Source: Anaerolineaceae bacterium UBA5838 (GTDB lineage: Bacteria > Chloroflexota > Anaerolineae > Anaerolineales > Anaerolineaceae). Taken from it: 6,471 nt of DNA. Each line of letters begins with the position of its first letter. Within the stretch, counting starts at the first letter, position 1. The notes beneath the pieces are model-generated. The model was not told where the DNA came from. It saw only the letters and a list, made by a program, of their open reading frames with translations, and ran no database searches. Location: NCBI GenBank assembly GCA_002432795.1, contig DJGU01000094.1, positions 7,766 to 14,236 on the forward strand, read 5' to 3'. Position numbers and translations under genes: made by a program. Below, in pieces: positions 5,099 to 6,471 of this stretch.

Positions 5099-5240
5099 TC
5101 AACGGACACGTCATTCTGAGGGAAAGCCTCGCAGCTCAGACTGTTGCCTTGGCTCTACGAGAGGGTTCGGATAAGCAGGTTGTAGGAAAGCTACGGATCA
5201 CACACTAGGCTGAATGCTCGTAGACAACCAAGGTCACCTG
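5099..5240 (+). ncRNA. Candidate bridge (seeker) RNA in the IS left end
   Basis: The 167-bp left-end stretch before the transposase ORF is rich in RNA structure. A 5' stem-loop can form by TCTGAG (5115-5120) with CTCAGA (5135-5140), or alternatively GAGG (5118-5121) with CCTC (5127-5130). A large arm pairs CCTTGG (5147-5152) with CCAAGG (5228-5233) and CTACGAG (5155-5161) with CTCGTAG (5217-5223). Inside it GTAG (5182-5185) pairs with CTAC (5191-5194). Both small hairpins share a GAAAG loop. A 5' hairpin followed by a larger looped arm resembles the bridge RNA of IS110-group elements, in which loops hold target- and donor-specific guides. Several segments repeat or complement the element's ends. 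The exact RNA ends are guesses; start near 5099 follows from the putative circle-junction promoter. Confidence 0.55.
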
Positions 5241-5265
5241 ACTTCCCTGAAGAAAGGAGATTGTA

Positions 5266-6429
5266 ATGTATTACTGTGGGATTGATGTAGCAAAAAGGGG
5301 GCATGTCGTATCAGTGATTGATGACACCGGTAAAGTGCTGAACCACGGTGTGCCCATCAGCAATGATCGCATTGGTTTTCAACAACTAGCAGACTTATTA
5401 GAGCCATATCGTGGGGGAATAAGAATTGGATTGGAGGCAACCGGGCATTATTGGCTGGCCTTGTATGATTACCTCTGTCATTTGGAGTATGACTTGGCGG
5501 TGATCAATCCCCTTCAAGTCAAGGCGTTTCGAAAGATGGATATTCGCAAGCGAAAAACGGATCGTCTGGATTCGGTAGCCATCAGTGAGTTTATGCGTTT
5601 TGCAAATCCTGGCAGCACCCCGGCTGATTTGCCAGTAATCATTCAGTTAAAAGAACTTACCCGATTTCGCTTCCACCTGGTACAACAAATTGGGGATTGC
5701 AAACGCAAGATCATCTCAATTCTCGATCGGGTATTTCCAGAATACGAACAACTCTTTTCGAATGTTTTTCTGGTCAGCTCACGGCAACTTTTACACCATG
5801 CAGTCACAGCGGATGAATTTGCTGCCTTTGACCTGAATGAATTGGCGCAGATCTTACATACCGCCAGTCGCCACCGATTGGGTATTGATAAAGCCAGGGA
5901 GATCCATCTAAAAGCCAGCCAATCTGTTGGAGTTTCCTTCCTTACTGATGCCATCCACACCGAAATTCAGTGCTTGCTCCAACTTATTGAGTTACTGGAG
6001 CAACAAAGTTCCCAGGTGGATGCTAAAGTAGAGCAGTTGATGAACTCAATCCCTCACCACATCATTACCATCCCAGGCATTGGGCAGGTAACTGGCGCCA
6101 TGCTCCTGGCTGAAATTGGCAACATCAATCGTTTTTCTGCTCTTGAACAACTGGTTGCCTATGCTGGAATTGATGCCTCTGTCTTCAAAACCGGCCAGTT
6201 TGAGGGCGATGAGGCGCATATGAGCAAACGTGGCTCGCATTACTTGCGTTATGCCTTGTGGCAAGCATCCACTGCCTCTTTGTTGCATAACCCTGAATTG
6301 AAGCAGTATTACGATAAGAAACGCGCTGAAGGCAAGCAACATGGTGTTGCTATGGGAGCAGTTTGCCATAAACTCCTCAGCCGCATTTTTGTCATCATGA
6401 AGGAGCAAAGACCCTATGTAACCCATTAA
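5266..6429 (+). CDS. IS110-family transposase (DEDD recombinase)
   Basis: Recombinase of 387 residues, within the usual IS110-family range, that would excise the element and insert it with guidance from the bridge RNA. The N-terminal RuvC-like DEDD domain shows D7 in C-G-I-D-V-A-K, E57 in G-L-E-A-T-G-H-Y-W, and D99 and D102 in K-T-D-R-L-D. A helical, probably coiled-coil stretch (~205-262) connects to the C-terminal Tnp domain, which begins with a helix-hairpin-helix I-P-G-I-G (269-273), followed by A-Y-A-G-I-D (298-303), K-T-G-Q-F-E-G (308-314) and M-S-K-R-G-S (319-324). The common Q-S-G motif reads K-T-G here, so the catalytic serine must be S305, S320, S324 or be missing. The ATG at 5266 has AAGGAG (5254-5259) six bases upstream. 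The frame is intact, with no frameshift or early stop. Confidence 0.95.
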   Translation: MYYCGIDVAKRGHVVSVIDDTGKVLNHGVPISNDRIGFQQLADLLEPYRGGIRIGLEATGHYWLALYDYLCHLEYDLAVINPLQVKAFRKMDIRKRKTDRLDSVAISEFMRFANPGSTPADLPVIIQLKELTRFRFHLVQQIGDCKRKIISILDRVFPEYEQLFSNVFLVSSRQLLHHAVTADEFAAFDLNELAQILHTASRHRLGIDKAREIHLKASQSVGVSFLTDAIHTEIQCLLQLIELLEQQSSQVDAKVEQLMNSIPHHIITIPGIGQVTGAMLLAEIGNINRFSALEQLVAYAGIDASVFKTGQFEGDEAHMSKRGSHYLRYALWQASTASLLHNPELKQYYDKKRAEGKQHGVAMGAVCHKLLSRIFVIMKEQRPYVTH

Positions 6430-6444
6430 CTTATTTATTTTCCC

Positions 6445-6456
6445 CCTTGACTTCTA
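6445..6456 (-). repeat. Subterminal inverted repeat, right copy of the IS
   Basis: Reverse complement of TAGAAGTCAAGG at 5087-5098, starting 15 bp after the transposase stop. On the plus strand it contains TTGACT (6447-6452), a near-consensus -35 box pointing out of the element, which could pair with left-end sequence as a promoter once the ends are joined. Confidence 0.7.
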
Positions 6457-6471
6457 ATAGCAGGTCTGAGC

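Larger units (their letters stand above)
5083..6467 (+). mobile_element. IS110-family insertion sequence (boundaries inferred)
   Basis: A single DEDD transposase gene (5266-6429) is flanked by a long non-coding left end (~180 bp) and a short right end (~38 bp), the arrangement of IS110-group elements that carry their guide RNA upstream of the gene. A 12-bp inverted repeat (5087-5098 and 6445-6456) lies just inside both ends. I place the ends at CT dinucleotides 5083-5084 and 6466-6467. Joining them gives AGCAGGT-CT-CGTAGA, and both halves recur in the left-end non-coding region (5174-5180 and 5217-5224). IS110 elements lack true terminal repeats and large target duplications, so exact ends cannot be proven from one copy. 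Only four bases of right flank are in view. Confidence 0.65.

Noticed and set aside
6046..6426. 126-codon minus-strand ORF within the IS
   Set aside because: Antisense to the transposase C-terminal domain and without its own ribosome binding site; IS110 elements carry a single gene.

Overview
The window looks like a chromosomal segment of an environmental bacterium, most likely a Chloroflexota (Anaerolineae-like) genome. That placement is an inference. It rests on an AhcY of the short type ending in a Y-L-x-S-W-x-x-G-T tail, on the close pairing of that gene with a PfkB-family (adenosine-type) kinase, and on intergenic DNA full of dispersed hairpin repeats. No rRNA or tRNA is present to confirm it.

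Layout. Positions 1-766 hold no convincing gene. They contain two copies of a ~145-bp repeat (132-276 and 376-517), two copies of a 31-bp hairpin repeat (536-566 and 674-704), two further inverted repeats, and the intrinsic terminator of the next operon (713-744, minus strand). Positions 767-3002 hold a minus-strand two-gene operon: a PfkB-family, probably adenosine, kinase followed 22 bp later by S-adenosylhomocysteinase (ahcY). Together they would clear S-adenosylhomocysteine: AhcY yields homocysteine and adenosine, and the kinase removes the adenosine, whose accumulation would reverse the AhcY reaction. The operon has a good sigma-70-type promoter (3244-3272) and a ~235-nt leader. The leader contains an early hairpin with a U-run, a possible 64-codon small ORF ending 2 nt before the kinase start, and a hairpin next to the kinase ribosome binding site.

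On the plus strand follow a thiol-linked (LMW-phosphatase fold) arsenate reductase, arsC (3528-3959), with no other ars gene in view, and an AraC-type regulator fused to a GyrI-like effector-binding domain (4089-5009). The regulator gene has a strong internal Shine-Dalgarno and in-frame ATG exactly at the domain junction.

The right end is an IS110-family insertion sequence (about 5083-6467). It has a DEDD transposase/recombinase gene (5266-6429), a ~180-bp structured non-coding left end, a very short right end, and a 12-bp inverted repeat near both ends. The left-end non-coding region has the properties expected of a bridge (seeker) RNA: strong hairpins, segments that repeat or complement the element's own termini, and a potential promoter that would form only when the ends are joined in a circle. 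This is the most interesting system in the window; its boundaries and guide assignments are hypotheses from reading the sequence.
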